DNA of 45,203 nucleotides from an uncultured Pseudomonadota bacterium (GCA_902771095.1 CACXVH010000009.1:1-45203), one strand, 5' to 3'; shown: positions 8,822-17,938, numbered from the stretch's first letter. Made by a program: numbers and translations. Notes: generated by a model not told the origin, from the letters alone.

Positions 8822-9398
8822 CGTCAAAATCTTTCTTTGAACGGTTAAATTCTAATATAACAATAGTTCCATCATAATATGTCATGATAACTTTGGTTAA
8901 ATCTTTGCTGGTGCCATACATGGTCAAGTTTTGAATCATATCAGCCATCACTGTTAAACGGGGTGTTGCGACCATTGTCCAGGTATCTTTGTGTTCTGAA
9001 TAATCAACATTGAACACAAACAGAAAATCAGACATATCACCATTTAACATTTTATCTATCATAGATTGAACACGATAAAAATATGGCAAATCGCGCAGTT
9101 CTTTGTTTTCCCCATTTACGCAATATGTTGTTAATGTTGATGTGAAAACATCTTCGGATGGTTTTTGTTGGTGCCATGTGAACCCAACATTTTTTACAAA
9201 TTTTACATAACCTGTGGATATAAATCTTTTTGTAGATTCTGGCAATATCTTGGTCTGTTTGAATGTTGCGGATACAGATGTCAGATTATCAGCAAATGTT
9301 TTCAACTTTTCTGGCATTTCGTCTGTTATCGGATAAGCAAAAGCATTTATCGAAAACAAACACAAAAAAAGAGATATGATTTTATTTAATTTTTGCAT
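8805..9398 (-). CDS. LolA-like periplasmic carrier protein
   Basis: The 197-residue protein has a signal peptide (MQKLNKIISLFLCLFSINAFA). Its mature part has a LolA-type pattern: VSATFKQTKILPES...FISTGYVKFVKNVGFTWHQQKPS...FTSTLTTYCV, followed by a PRLTVMADMIQNLTMYG region. LolA-like proteins of aryl-polyene clusters are thought to carry the lipid-linked polyene through the periplasm toward the outer membrane. The gene overlaps both neighbours (glycosyltransferase upstream, exporter downstream), so all three are probably translated from one message. Confidence 0.8.
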   Translation of the reverse strand: MQKLNKIISLFLCLFSINAFAYPITDEMPEKLKTFADNLTSVSATFKQTKILPESTKRFISTGYVKFVKNVGFTWHQQKPSEDVFTSTLTTYCVNGENKELRDLPYFYRVQSMIDKMLNGDMSDFLFVFNVDYSEHKDTWTMVATPRLTVMADMIQNLTMYGTSKDLTKVIMTYYDGTIVILEFNRSKKDFDDEITC

Positions 9399-10116
9399 AA
9401 TCTCGCCCCCCTCTGATTAACCATAATGGTATTAAAGCACATAAATATGTGTGAAGTAAACTGATATAAAAATTATCGCGAAATCCGTTAAAATGGGAAA
9501 CCCCATTTTTCGGATAAATTACTTTTGTTGGAACAGAAATAATATTTATACCTTTTCTATATGCCTTTACAACAATTTCAATATCAAATCCCATGCGTTT
9601 GAATTTTATGGTTTTTAATACCGGTTCAATAAATTTTAATGGGTAAACGCGAAATCCGCACATTGTATCAGGCATTCTTTTGTTAAATGTTTCAACCATA
9701 ACCCAGAAATTAGTTATTTTTCGTCCAATTAACCTTGATTTTGGCGCAGATTCATCATAAACAGGATTGCCAATAATCAAATCGTCTGGATGAGATGTTG
9801 CGATTTTAAAAAACAAAGGAATATCACGAACATCATGTTGCCCGTCCGCATCAATTTGTAATGCGTGTGTAAAACCTTGGTCAATGGCAAAACGAAACCC
9901 AGTTAGCATAGCCGCGCCTTTGCCACCATTTTTTTCGTTTTTCAAATAAAAGAAATTATATTTGATGCAAATGTTTTTTATCTTTTTTGATTGTGTTTGC
10001 GTGCTGCCGTCATCCACAACAACAACAGGTGTGTTAAATTTACACAATTTATCCGCAACTGGCGCAAAATTATCTGCATGATTAAAACAAGGAATAATAA
10101 TAATCGGTTTTATCAT
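9382..10116 (-). CDS. Family 2 glycosyltransferase (GT-A fold)
   Basis: The 244-residue protein begins with PIIIIPCFNHADNF and carries the nucleotide-sugar motifs DDGS (35-38) and DADGQHD (89-95), typical of dolichol-phosphate-mannose-synthase-like GT2 enzymes. There is a weakly hydrophobic C-terminal segment (ISLLHTYLCALIPLWLI). Aryl-polyene clusters commonly include one such enzyme, which probably adds a sugar to the polyene or its lipid anchor. The gene lies 8 bases downstream of the ligase-dehydratase gene and overlaps the LolA-like gene. Confidence 0.85.
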   Translation of the reverse strand: MIKPIIIIPCFNHADNFAPVADKLCKFNTPVVVVDDGSTQTQSKKIKNICIKYNFFYLKNEKNGGKGAAMLTGFRFAIDQGFTHALQIDADGQHDVRDIPLFFKIATSHPDDLIIGNPVYDESAPKSRLIGRKITNFWVMVETFNKRMPDTMCGFRVYPLKFIEPVLKTIKFKRMGFDIEIVVKAYRKGINIISVPTKVIYPKNGVSHFNGFRDNFYISLLHTYLCALIPLWLIRGGRDYAKIK

Positions 10117-10124
10117 TTTCTATA

Positions 10125-11825
10125 TCAGCCCTTTATCACTATCTTAGCACCAGAATATTTTTTATCGCCACAACAATAATCAAAAGCAAATTCTTTTTCA
10201 CTATTTCTTTTTAATTCAAAATGCACAGGTGTATCTGGTAAAATCAGATTTGAAAATTTAAGTTTTATTATATGATAGTCGTTTGTTTCCATATTAAAAT
10301 ATTGCTTTATAAATAATAAAACAAAATGCATCTGGATAACCCCGGGCAAAACAGGGTGGTTTGGGAAATGCCCTTTAAAATAAGATGAATCTTTTAAAAA
10401 TGTTAAATCTGCCGACAAGTTAGAATCTGTTTTTGTGATGTTTTGCATAATTGGTTCTGCCAAATTAGATTCAAATATTGCGTTTATATCTGATTTTATA
10501 TATTTACCCTGGGTATTTACAGGAATCGTATTTACAATTCTTATCTTGCGTGGCAAACAAACATTTGGAAAATAGTTTAATAAATATTGTTTTAATTCTT
10601 TGATAAATTGATGACGGCCGTTTTTAATAATATTTTCTTTGCCAGAATCATTTAATGTGATTATTGCGCAAATAATGTTCCTGTCGTTGCTGGTCAGGGC
10701 GGATACATAGCTTTTATCAATATATTTATATTCACACAGTTTTTCTTCCATTTCGGGTAATGATACGCGTTCTTCTGCGATTTTTACCATACGGTCGCCG
10801 CGACCTTTTAATAAAAATGTATTATCTCCAGTTTTTTCAACGATGTCAGACATTAAATATGGGGTGCTACACGAAAAATCAGATTCAATCAATAATTCGC
10901 TTGTTTCTGTTAAAGATACTTTCACAGGTGGAAAAATATGCCATTCTGACCCGTTTTTTTGTTGCCTTCCAGCCACACCACCTGTTTCAGTGCTGCCAAA
11001 AATTTCAAATGGGGAAACACCGAACATTGTATAGGTATCATTGGATGTTTTGGTTTGTAATAAACTGCCAGAAGAATAAATACCAATACAATTATTCTTA
11101 AAAGTATATTGATTTTGATATCTGGTTATACCGTCCAAAAACGAAGGTGTGGTTGCAAACAAAATTTTATCATAAGTGTTTTGTTTATCTTGTAATTCTT
11201 CGGGGGTAAAAATTATATCCAAATCAGACGCGATATCGTTTGCCAACGGAAAGAAAAAACGCCAAAGCAAACCATACATATGATATGGCGCAACAGAAGA
11301 TACCATAACAGGTTTTTCATCAATTAAATATTTTTGATTTTGTGAATGGAAAGCAACCTCTGCCGATAACATTTTAAATTGCTTTTTTATGCGTTTTGGT
11401 GTCCCAGTTGATCCAGATGTAAAGAAATATAAAAATCTTTCATTTATATCTTTGAAATCCCAATCAGTATTGTTTTCGCAATTCATATTAACGATATTAA
11501 AATCTGTAAAAGAATCAAATTTATCTGATATTAAAAAGTTTGTCATTTCTAGCAAAGGTTTTGCATTCTGTTCTGTGAGTAATGCCGGCAATATAACATC
11601 TTTGTCTGCCTGTAATGCCGCCATAAAACAGACATAAAAAAGGTACAGGTTGTCTGGGATATAAATTACAACATTTTTGTTTGGAATATTTTTTGAAAAA
11701 TGATTTGCGTATTTCGCGACATCTTGCATAAAATCATCAAAACAAACAGCCCCATCAGATTTGTAAAAAACAATTCTGTTTTTGTTTTTCTTTTCAATAA
11801 AAAGGCGATTTATAGAATTGAACAT
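10125..11825 (-). CDS. Fused acyl-AMP ligase and hotdog dehydratase
   Basis: The 566-residue protein combines two enzymes. Residues 1 to about 455 form an adenylating ligase with the TSGSTGTPK motif (136-144), an FGSTETGG segment (276-283) and GRGDRMVKIAEERV (341-354). This half would load the aromatic starter acid onto an ACP. Residues from about 465 to the end form a FabA/FabZ-like hotdog dehydratase with FKGHFPNHPVLPG (483-495), including the likely catalytic His. In the E. coli aryl-polyene locus these functions are separate proteins, as I recall ApeH and ApeI, so this is a fusion of adjacent pathway steps. The gene slightly overlaps the upstream membrane protein gene. Confidence 0.85.
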   Translation of the reverse strand: MFNSINRLFIEKKNKNRIVFYKSDGAVCFDDFMQDVAKYANHFSKNIPNKNVVIYIPDNLYLFYVCFMAALQADKDVILPALLTEQNAKPLLEMTNFLISDKFDSFTDFNIVNMNCENNTDWDFKDINERFLYFFTSGSTGTPKRIKKQFKMLSAEVAFHSQNQKYLIDEKPVMVSSVAPYHMYGLLWRFFFPLANDIASDLDIIFTPEELQDKQNTYDKILFATTPSFLDGITRYQNQYTFKNNCIGIYSSGSLLQTKTSNDTYTMFGVSPFEIFGSTETGGVAGRQQKNGSEWHIFPPVKVSLTETSELLIESDFSCSTPYLMSDIVEKTGDNTFLLKGRGDRMVKIAEERVSLPEMEEKLCEYKYIDKSYVSALTSNDRNIICAIITLNDSGKENIIKNGRHQFIKELKQYLLNYFPNVCLPRKIRIVNTIPVNTQGKYIKSDINAIFESNLAEPIMQNITKTDSNLSADLTFLKDSSYFKGHFPNHPVLPGVIQMHFVLLFIKQYFNMETNDYHIIKLKFSNLILPDTPVHFELKRNSEKEFAFDYCCGDKKYSGAKIVIKG

Positions 11826-12367
11826 TTTTCCCTGCTTTTTCGAACAAAATATTCAACCAACATCATCAAACCGATTAAGATATAGGACATAAAACCATTA
11901 TATATGACCCAGATTTCATTTGATAAAAATACAGTTATCAAAGAAATTATGGTGTTGATAAACATAAATATTGCCCATGCCATTGTCACATTTTTTGTAT
12001 ATGTTAATGTTCTTGTATCCAGTGGTTCTTTGCGCATTTTTTTTGCGAATTGGGTTACAAGAGGTGTTGTCTTTAATGATAAAGCAAAAATAGCACAAAC
12101 AGATATGTTCATCAATACCGGGTAAAGTTTAAGGAATATTTCTTGATTAAACAATATTATCAAAAAACAAAGAGCTAGTCCCAACATAAACAAATATTTA
12201 TTTTTTGTGTTTATAAAGGAAAAAATTACCACCATCAACAAAACAAGACCCAAAAACCGGATTGCGATATTTTGTTGCAATGCGTAAAAAATCATAAAAG
12301 GATAGGCAACAACAAACGCACCAAAAAATATCTTAGTGATTATTGTTAACAATTTTTTCAGCGGCAT
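11810..12367 (-). CDS. Integral membrane protein of the aryl-polyene cluster (COG4648-like)
   Basis: The 185-residue protein is almost entirely hydrophobic, with about six predicted membrane segments and short charged loops. A membrane protein of this size and position (between ACP and ligase genes) is a standard member of aryl-polyene clusters; its biochemical role is not established to my knowledge. The ATG at 12367 is preferred over two upstream in-frame TTG codons. It overlaps the ACP gene by 35 bases and the ligase gene by 16. Confidence 0.7.
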   Translation of the reverse strand: MPLKKLLTIITKIFFGAFVVAYPFMIFYALQQNIAIRFLGLVLLMVVIFSFINTKNKYLFMLGLALCFLIILFNQEIFLKLYPVLMNISVCAIFALSLKTTPLVTQFAKKMRKEPLDTRTLTYTKNVTMAWAIFMFINTIISLITVFLSNEIWVIYNGFMSYILIGLMMLVEYFVRKSREKCSIL

Positions 12368-12587
12368 CAACAATATCCCCTATGGTGCGGATTTGTCTGA
12401 AATCTTCTGGATTAACCTTTTGATTGATTTTGCTTTGCAATTTAACGATTAAATCAACCGCATCAATACTGTCCAGGTCTAAATCTTCGACCAGATTAGA
12501 TTCCGTTTTAACTTTGGCTTCTTCACAGCCGAAATCTTTGACCAAAATATCTTTGATAGTGTTAAAAATTTCTTCTTTTGTATGCAT
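12333..12587 (-). CDS. Acyl carrier protein 2
   Basis: The 84-residue acidic protein has the ACP signature EDLDLDSIDAVDL, with the phosphopantetheine attachment serine at residue 40. The start at 12587 is four bases after the stop of the first ACP. A longer in-frame extension upstream reads into the first ACP gene and is rejected. Two tandem ACPs are usual in aryl-polyene clusters; one may carry the aromatic starter and the other the growing chain. Confidence 0.88.
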   Translation of the reverse strand: MHTKEEIFNTIKDILVKDFGCEEAKVKTESNLVEDLDLDSIDAVDLIVKLQSKINQKVNPEDFRQIRTIGDIVDAAEKIVNNNH

Positions 12588-12591
12588 TTGT

Positions 12592-12867
12592 TTACTCCAA
12601 TGTAATATTTTTAGATCCTGCGATATATCGTGCCAAACTTTCCACAGATTTAAAATATTGCTTGTTTTCTTCTTTATCTGATTTGAAATTAACCCCATAT
12701 TTCTTTTTCAGTGCCATACCGAGTTCCAACGCATCAATAGAATCAAGCCCCAAACCGTCATTAAACAAAGGGGCAGCAGAATCAATATCGGAAACGGTGA
12801 TATCTTCCAAATCTAAAGCAGATATAATCAGTTCTTTAATTTCTTGTTCAAGAATTTCTTTTTTCAT
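12592..12867 (-). CDS. Acyl carrier protein 1
   Basis: The 91-residue protein carries GLGLDSIDALELG with the attachment serine at residue 43, in the centre of a typical ACP helix II. It is followed by the second ACP gene after four bases. It is probably a substrate of the phosphopantetheinyl transferase encoded at 6190-6690 and a partner of the KS, dehydratase and ketoreductase enzymes of the plus arm. A 53-base gap separates it from the PlsC-like gene. Confidence 0.88.
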   Translation of the reverse strand: MKKEILEQEIKELIISALDLEDITVSDIDSAAPLFNDGLGLDSIDALELGMALKKKYGVNFKSDKEENKQYFKSVESLARYIAGSKNITLE

Positions 12868-12920
12868 TTTTTAACCTTATATGAACTATTGACAAATACT
12901 AGGAAAATAAACAAAGATTG

Positions 12921-13670
12921 TCAAGCAATCTGTGCCCTAAATAAAGATTTTTTTGTTGTTTCTGTGATTGAAATTGCGTTTTTTCTTTCTTTGGGGTCAA
13001 GATTTTTATCGAAAATAATCGCAGGCAACATTTTCAGAGTATAAACAGATGTTTTTTCCCCGACATCATACCATTTTGATCCTTTGCCCAATATATGCGG
13101 TTTGTTTTCTATGTGAATTGGTTGAATGTTGTGTTTTGAAAACATTTGTAAGTATGCAAAGCCACGATGAAAATGAACAGGTTTGTTTGTTAAAGTCCTT
13201 GTTCCTTCGGGAAAAATTATTATGTTATAACCAGCATCTAAATCTTTGGTTGCTTGATTCAGAAAATCTTCTGGGGTCATAGTATTTGAAAGATAAACCC
13301 GGCGAATTAAAGATTTTATAAAGAAATTTTTGAACAAACTGCCTTTTACCACACATATAGAGCGTGGTATTATGGATACCAATATAACAACATCTATTAA
13401 TGATGGATGGTTTGCGACAACTATATTACCACGCAGTTTTTTCATTTCTTTTTCGTTTTTTATTTTAACATCTATCAGTTTCAAAATACACATCAGTTTA
13501 ACAAAAAGCTTCCATAAACGATGAACTGTGCCAGATAAAATCTCTTTTTGTTTGGTTTTTGAACAGAATATTAAAAGCAAGGGGACAAGTGTTATACCAA
13601 CTAAGATTCCACCAATTCCGAATATGGAAAAACATAAGCCACTTAAAAAAGAACGCAAAAATCTTTTCAT
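12921..13670 (-). CDS. PlsC-like 1-acyl-glycerol-3-phosphate acyltransferase family protein
   Basis: The 249-residue protein has an N-terminal membrane segment and the PlsC motifs NHPSLID (HX4D, His88) and FPEGTR (153-158). Such acyltransferases are typical of aryl-polyene clusters and may make the glycerol-like lipid anchor. The ATG at 13670 is chosen; it overlaps the stop of the KS-like gene (TAATG), showing translational coupling, while an upstream TTG would lie inside that gene. Confidence 0.82.
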   Translation of the reverse strand: MKRFLRSFLSGLCFSIFGIGGILVGITLVPLLLIFCSKTKQKEILSGTVHRLWKLFVKLMCILKLIDVKIKNEKEMKKLRGNIVVANHPSLIDVVILVSIIPRSICVVKGSLFKNFFIKSLIRRVYLSNTMTPEDFLNQATKDLDAGYNIIIFPEGTRTLTNKPVHFHRGFAYLQMFSKHNIQPIHIENKPHILGKGSKWYDVGEKTSVYTLKMLPAIIFDKNLDPKERKNAISITETTKKSLFRAQIA

Positions 13671-14299
13671 TATTTCTTTGATAATTTCCAATTGGATGTT
13701 TCAATATCTTTTCTGTTTTCCAGATAATCGTGTAGTTGTTCAAAAGACAAAAGTGGCAAATCTTTATCGTTTGTATTTAATTCATATGCGTTTGTTCCGC
13801 TTTTATCCAGATATACCGCGCAACCATGTGTTAAAACAGGTTTGTCCAGTATTTTTGTGTATTCTTGTGGGCTTTTTTCTTCAGCATAAACGAACAATAC
13901 AGGTTTATCAGAAGTGATTGCATCTAATAATGCGTTTTCAATTGTTCTTTCCCCAGCCGCAATCGATGTATAAGAATTTTTGTTATGTGTTAACAAAGAT
14001 AAATGTCCCATTGATGCATTATGAACAGAATTACTGAATCCCGCAGGGGACATTTCTTTGTCGGTGTAAAATTGGCGAATAAGTTTGATTGTTTGTTCCC
14101 ATTCACCAAAACGCGAAGCAAAAACAATTCGATAATCATTGTGTTCGGGGGCGATTTTCGATGCCAATGCAATGGCTGTTTTTTCGATTACACTCATTCT
14201 GCGCCGCAACATAGCGGGAATAAAAGATACATCAGGAAGTTGTTCTGTATCACTTTCCGTCCAAAATATAAATTTATCAATATACAAGGTGCTGTTCAT
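13670..14299 (-). CDS. Beta-ketoacyl synthase-like protein (N-terminal domain only)
   Basis: The 209-residue protein matches the short ketoacyl-synthase-like family of aryl-polyene clusters (Ketoacyl-synt_2 type). It starts NSTLYIDKFIFWTES, then AMLRRRMSVIEKTAIALASK, VFASRFGEWEQTIKLI and FSNSVHNASMGHLSLL. It lacks the usual active-site Cys context (TACSSS), so it is probably a chain-length-factor or partner subunit for a true KS. The ATG at 14299 starts at the conserved LYID strand; another ATG at 14338 is possible. It is divergent from the KS gene starting near 14359. Confidence 0.75.
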   Translation of the reverse strand: MNSTLYIDKFIFWTESDTEQLPDVSFIPAMLRRRMSVIEKTAIALASKIAPEHNDYRIVFASRFGEWEQTIKLIRQFYTDKEMSPAGFSNSVHNASMGHLSLLTHNKNSYTSIAAGERTIENALLDAITSDKPVLFVYAEEKSPQEYTKILDKPVLTHGCAVYLDKSGTNAYELNTNDKDLPLLSFEQLHDYLENRKDIETSNWKLSKK

Positions 14300-14358
14300 A
14301 CTTGAAAAATCGATTTTTTTATAGAATACTAAGGTCATTATAAAAAAAAAATCCTGTT

Positions 14359-15450
14359 TTGCATCACGATGATATCGTGAAAAATGCGCGCGTTGGTGAT
14401 ACCAAGGGTATGTTTTCAGAAAAAGTCCTTGTTGATGGCGAAATTGTCCCTTTCGGCTGTGCACCTGTCCCAAGGAAACAAGAACTTCGTATGTATGATT
14501 TAATAGATTGTGCGATGAATCAAATTGCCGATGATATTGAATTATTAAAGAAAACCTATGCCAAAAATCGTGTCGGAATTATTGTTGGCTCTTCTAATAC
14601 CGGCGTGCATGAAGCACAAAAACTTATAGAAACCGCATTTCAAAATAATATAGATTTACCAAGGGATGTGATACAAGATTTAGAACTTGGAACACCTGTG
14701 GAATATATTTGCACCAAAACCGGTTTTTCTGGCCCTGCTTTTACTGTATCAACAGCATGTTCGTCCAGTTTAAAGGTTTTTCAATCTGCGCGTCAGTTGA
14801 TTGAAAATGATATTTGTGACGCTGTTTTGGTTGGTGGTGTTGATGGTCGCTGTGATTTTGCATTAAATGGTTTTAATGCACTGGGCGCGTTAAGCGCAAC
14901 ACACACAAATCCATTTTCAGAAAACAGAAATGGTATAAATCTTGGCGAAGGTGCCGCATTGTTTATATTGGAAAAGGGCGATAATGGAATAAAACTTTTG
15001 GGAATTGGTGAAAGTTCTGATGCGTATCATTTAACGAGTCCAGACCCAAGTGGTTCGGGCGCGATATCTTCTATGAAATATGCTTTGCAAGATGCCGGAT
15101 TAAAACCAAGCGACATAGATTTTATAAATATGCACGGAACAGGAACAACGGCAAATGATGCAATGGAATCTTTGGCGATAAATAGTGTGTTTGGTGAAGA
15201 TGTTTTATGTGCATCAACAAAACCATTAACTGGACATACATTGGGCGCGGCTGGCGCAATAAGTATGGGACTGTCATGGTTAATGTTGAAATATAATTTT
15301 GTTATACCGCATATTTATGACGGGCATTTTGCTGATGATTGTGCTGAAATTCGTCTGGCATGTAAGGAAGATTCCAAAGAAATAAATCGCATTTTATGTA
15401 ACGCGTTTGCTTTTGGTGGCAGCAATGCCAGCATAATTATGGGGAAATAA
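14359..15450 (+). CDS. Beta-ketoacyl-ACP synthase (first KS of the plus arm; N-terminus unusual)
   Basis: The enzyme has a full KS core: active-site STACSSS (Cys134 from the TTG at 14359), NMHGTGTTANDA and TGHTLGAAG, giving the Cys-His-His triad for decarboxylative condensation. The start is uncertain. TTG at 14359 gives HHDDIVKNARVGDTKGMF, which fits the second conserved block of aryl-polyene KS proteins; GTG at 14377 and ATG at 14410 are alternatives. The first conserved strand (an IND-GI--ALG-like block of about 20 residues) is missing. A run of ten A at 14342-14351 lies just upstream, behind an in-frame stop. A 5' deletion or an assembly/indel error is possible. Confidence 0.75.
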   Translation: MHHDDIVKNARVGDTKGMFSEKVLVDGEIVPFGCAPVPRKQELRMYDLIDCAMNQIADDIELLKKTYAKNRVGIIVGSSNTGVHEAQKLIETAFQNNIDLPRDVIQDLELGTPVEYICTKTGFSGPAFTVSTACSSSLKVFQSARQLIENDICDAVLVGGVDGRCDFALNGFNALGALSATHTNPFSENRNGINLGEGAALFILEKGDNGIKLLGIGESSDAYHLTSPDPSGSGAISSMKYALQDAGLKPSDIDFINMHGTGTTANDAMESLAINSVFGEDVLCASTKPLTGHTLGAAGAISMGLSWLMLKYNFVIPHIYDGHFADDCAEIRLACKEDSKEINRILCNAFAFGGSNASIIMGK

Positions 15451-15451
15451 T

Positions 15452-15919
15452 ATGAATTGGAATCCGATTGATTTATTACCGCAAAAAGCACCTATGGCAT
15501 TTATAACCGCGATAGAAGATGTTGATTTTGATAATCAAAAAATGGTTACGCGCATAGATATCAAAGATACAGATTTGCTTTTTCAAAAGAATACAAACGG
15601 TGTTCCATCCTGTGTTGCGCTGGAATATATGGCGCAATCAATCGCATGCTATATCGGTGCCCAAGATATACATGTGACTGGTGAAACAAAAGCAGTGGCT
15701 GGATTTATTATGGGATCGCGTGATTTACATTTCATGATTCCAAAGTTCAATGTGGGCGAAAGTTATTATGTTCATGTTCAATCTTTGTTTTGTGATAACA
15801 ATATTGCATCATTTGAATGTAAGATATATGATTCAAATAACAATGTTGTTGCAGATGGAAACTTGAACGCATTCAGACCAGATGATATAAACAACTTTAT
15901 GGAGTATGGAAATGAATAA
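15452..15919 (+). CDS. 3-hydroxyacyl-ACP dehydratase, hotdog fold (ApeP-like)
   Basis: The 155-residue protein has the LLPQKAPM segment and VALEYMAQSIACYIG, matching the ApeP-like dehydratases of aryl-polyene clusters. It should dehydrate the beta-hydroxyacyl intermediate to extend the conjugated polyene. Many relatives have HR-PM where this one has QKAPM, so one conserved His appears replaced. It begins 1 base after the KS stop and overlaps the ketoreductase gene by 8 bases, so the plus arm is a tight operon. Confidence 0.78.
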   Translation: MNWNPIDLLPQKAPMAFITAIEDVDFDNQKMVTRIDIKDTDLLFQKNTNGVPSCVALEYMAQSIACYIGAQDIHVTGETKAVAGFIMGSRDLHFMIPKFNVGESYYVHVQSLFCDNNIASFECKIYDSNNNVVADGNLNAFRPDDINNFMEYGNE

Positions 15920-16637
15920 GACAGTTTTAATTACAGGCGCTTCGCGTGGCATAGGACGCGCAATTGCGCTTTATCTTGCGCCGCTTGGTTATGATTTGGT
16001 TTTACATTATAATTCAAACAAAGCAGCCGCGGAACAAGTATTAAAGGAAGTTAAGACATTGGGGGCAGATGCGCGTTTATTATCGTTCGATATATCTAAT
16101 CGTGAAAATACAGAACAAGTTTTGACAAATGATATAAATGAACATGGTGCTTATTACGGTGTTATATGTAATGCAGGTATCGCTGCTGATACACCATTTC
16201 CAGCAATGAATGGCGACATATGGGATAAAGTATTACATACAAATCTAGACGGGCTTTATAATGTATTACATCCTTGTGTTATGCCTATGGTTGCAGCTCG
16301 TAAACCAGGTCGTATTATTGCGTTGTCATCTGTTTCTGGTGTTATGGGTAATCGTGGTCAGGTTAATTATTCAGCATCCAAAGCCGGCATAATTGGTGCG
16401 ATAAAATCTTTGGCTTTGGAATTGGCAAAACGCGATATAACTGTGAATGCAATAGCCCCTGGCGTAATCGAAACAGATATGACATCTGAATTGCCAATCG
16501 AAGAAATTCAAAAAATGATACCAATGCGTCGTATGGGAAAACCAAATGAAATTGCATCATTGGTTGCATATTTACTAAGTGAAGATGCATCATATATCAC
16601 GCGTCAGGTTATATCTGTAAATGGGGGATTGATTTAA
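15912..16637 (+). CDS. 3-oxoacyl-ACP reductase (FabG-like ketoreductase)
   Basis: The 241-residue short-chain dehydrogenase has the Rossmann motif TGASRGIG (residues 8-15), the NAG motif and the catalytic YSASK (Tyr153, Lys157), ending with the usual SVNGG. It reduces the beta-keto intermediate with NADPH. The ATG at 15912 is preferred over the one at 15906 because the GGAG ribosome binding site has proper spacing only to the former. Its stop overlaps the next ATG (TAATG). Confidence 0.9.
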   Translation: MNKTVLITGASRGIGRAIALYLAPLGYDLVLHYNSNKAAAEQVLKEVKTLGADARLLSFDISNRENTEQVLTNDINEHGAYYGVICNAGIAADTPFPAMNGDIWDKVLHTNLDGLYNVLHPCVMPMVAARKPGRIIALSSVSGVMGNRGQVNYSASKAGIIGAIKSLALELAKRDITVNAIAPGVIETDMTSELPIEEIQKMIPMRRMGKPNEIASLVAYLLSEDASYITRQVISVNGGLI

Positions 16638-17860
16638 TGAAAAGGGTTGTTGTCACAGGAATGGGCATTATCAGTGCGCTGGGTAATGATTTGGACAGCG
16701 CTTATAATCGTCTGCATACATATAAAAATGCAGTCGAAGAAAAAAACGAATTAAAAGAAATTCGTGGACTTAATGCCCATATCGTTGCACCTGTGAAAAA
16801 TTTTGTTATACCCGAACATTATAATCGTAAGGTATTACGCACAATGGGACCTGTATCAATAATGGCGGTTCGCGCATCAGAAATGGCTTTGATTGATGCA
16901 GGTTTATTAAATGATGAAATTATAGCTTCGGGCAGGACTGGGGTTGCATATGGTTCATCGTTTGGTTCTGCGGGACCTGTGCTTGATTTTTATTCAATGA
17001 TAAAAACGCATGAGGTTGGACCAATAAATTCTTCTTCGTATATAAAAATCATGCCACAAACAACAGCAGTAAATATATCGCTTTATTTCAAAACTACGGG
17101 TCGCTTGATACCAAGTGGGACGGCTTGTACATCGGGCAGTTTATCAATAGGTTATGCATATGAATCAATAAAATCTGGCGCCCAAGATGTAATGATTGCT
17201 GGCGGCGCCGAAGAATTAGATATGACCCAGGTTGCTGTGTTTGATACACTATACGCAACCAGTGTCAAAAATGATACACCAGATAAAACACCATCGCCTT
17301 TTGATGTAAATCGTGATGGACTTGTGATTGGCGAAGGTGCGGCAACTTTGATTTTGGAAGAATATGAACATGCGATAAAGCGCGGTGCAAAAATATATGC
17401 AGAAATCGTTGGCTTTGGAACGAATACGGACGGAACGCATATAACACAACCGAACAAAGATACAATGGCGCGGTGTATGCAGTTGTCATTAGATTGTGCG
17501 AACCTAAAACCAGAATCTATTGGATATATAAACATGCATGGAACAGGAACCAAGCATGGAGATATGGCGGAATCGTTGGCAACAGAAGCTGTTTTTGGCA
17601 ATAATACACCATGCAGCACACAAAAAAGTTATGTTGGTCATACTTTGGGGGCGTGTGGTGCGCTGGAATCAATTTGGTCTATTCAGATGATGAATAATGG
17701 ATGGTTTGCACCAACATTAAATCTGGAAAATATTGATCCGGAATGTGGAAAACTGGATTACATAATGGGGCATGGGCGTAATATTCAAACAGATTATGTA
17801 ATGAATAATAATTTTGCTTTTGGTGGTATAAATACATCAATTGTGTTTAAGAAAATATAA
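16637..17860 (+). CDS. Beta-ketoacyl-ACP synthase II-type (FabF-like) of the aryl-polyene cluster
   Basis: The 407-residue KS has a normal N-terminus (MKRVVVTGMGIISALGND). The catalytic residues are Cys164 (GTACTSGS), His301 (NMHGTGTKHGD) and His335 (VGHTLGACG), and it ends with NNFAFGGINTSIVFKK. It is the last gene of the plus arm, translationally coupled to the ketoreductase, and would perform chain elongation. It also gives a useful contrast: this KS keeps the N-terminal strand that the first KS (14359) lacks. Confidence 0.9.
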   Translation: MKRVVVTGMGIISALGNDLDSAYNRLHTYKNAVEEKNELKEIRGLNAHIVAPVKNFVIPEHYNRKVLRTMGPVSIMAVRASEMALIDAGLLNDEIIASGRTGVAYGSSFGSAGPVLDFYSMIKTHEVGPINSSSYIKIMPQTTAVNISLYFKTTGRLIPSGTACTSGSLSIGYAYESIKSGAQDVMIAGGAEELDMTQVAVFDTLYATSVKNDTPDKTPSPFDVNRDGLVIGEGAATLILEEYEHAIKRGAKIYAEIVGFGTNTDGTHITQPNKDTMARCMQLSLDCANLKPESIGYINMHGTGTKHGDMAESLATEAVFGNNTPCSTQKSYVGHTLGACGALESIWSIQMMNNGWFAPTLNLENIDPECGKLDYIMGHGRNIQTDYVMNNNFAFGGINTSIVFKKI

Positions 17861-17903
17861 TTAACACTATCTTACTTTATTCGGGTTCTCGTCCTGTGCC
17901 ACA

Positions 17904-17932
17904 AAAATAAAACACGCCCAAAAGGGCGTTTT
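17904..17932. terminator. Bidirectional terminator between the polyene operon and tRNA-Lys
   Basis: ACGCCC (17914-17919) pairs with GGGCGT (17924-17929) around AAAA. T-rich runs follow in both directions (TTTTTATTT on plus, GTTTTATTTTT on minus), so it can end both the KS operon and the tRNA-Lys transcript. Confidence 0.7.
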
Positions 17933-17938
17933 TATTTC

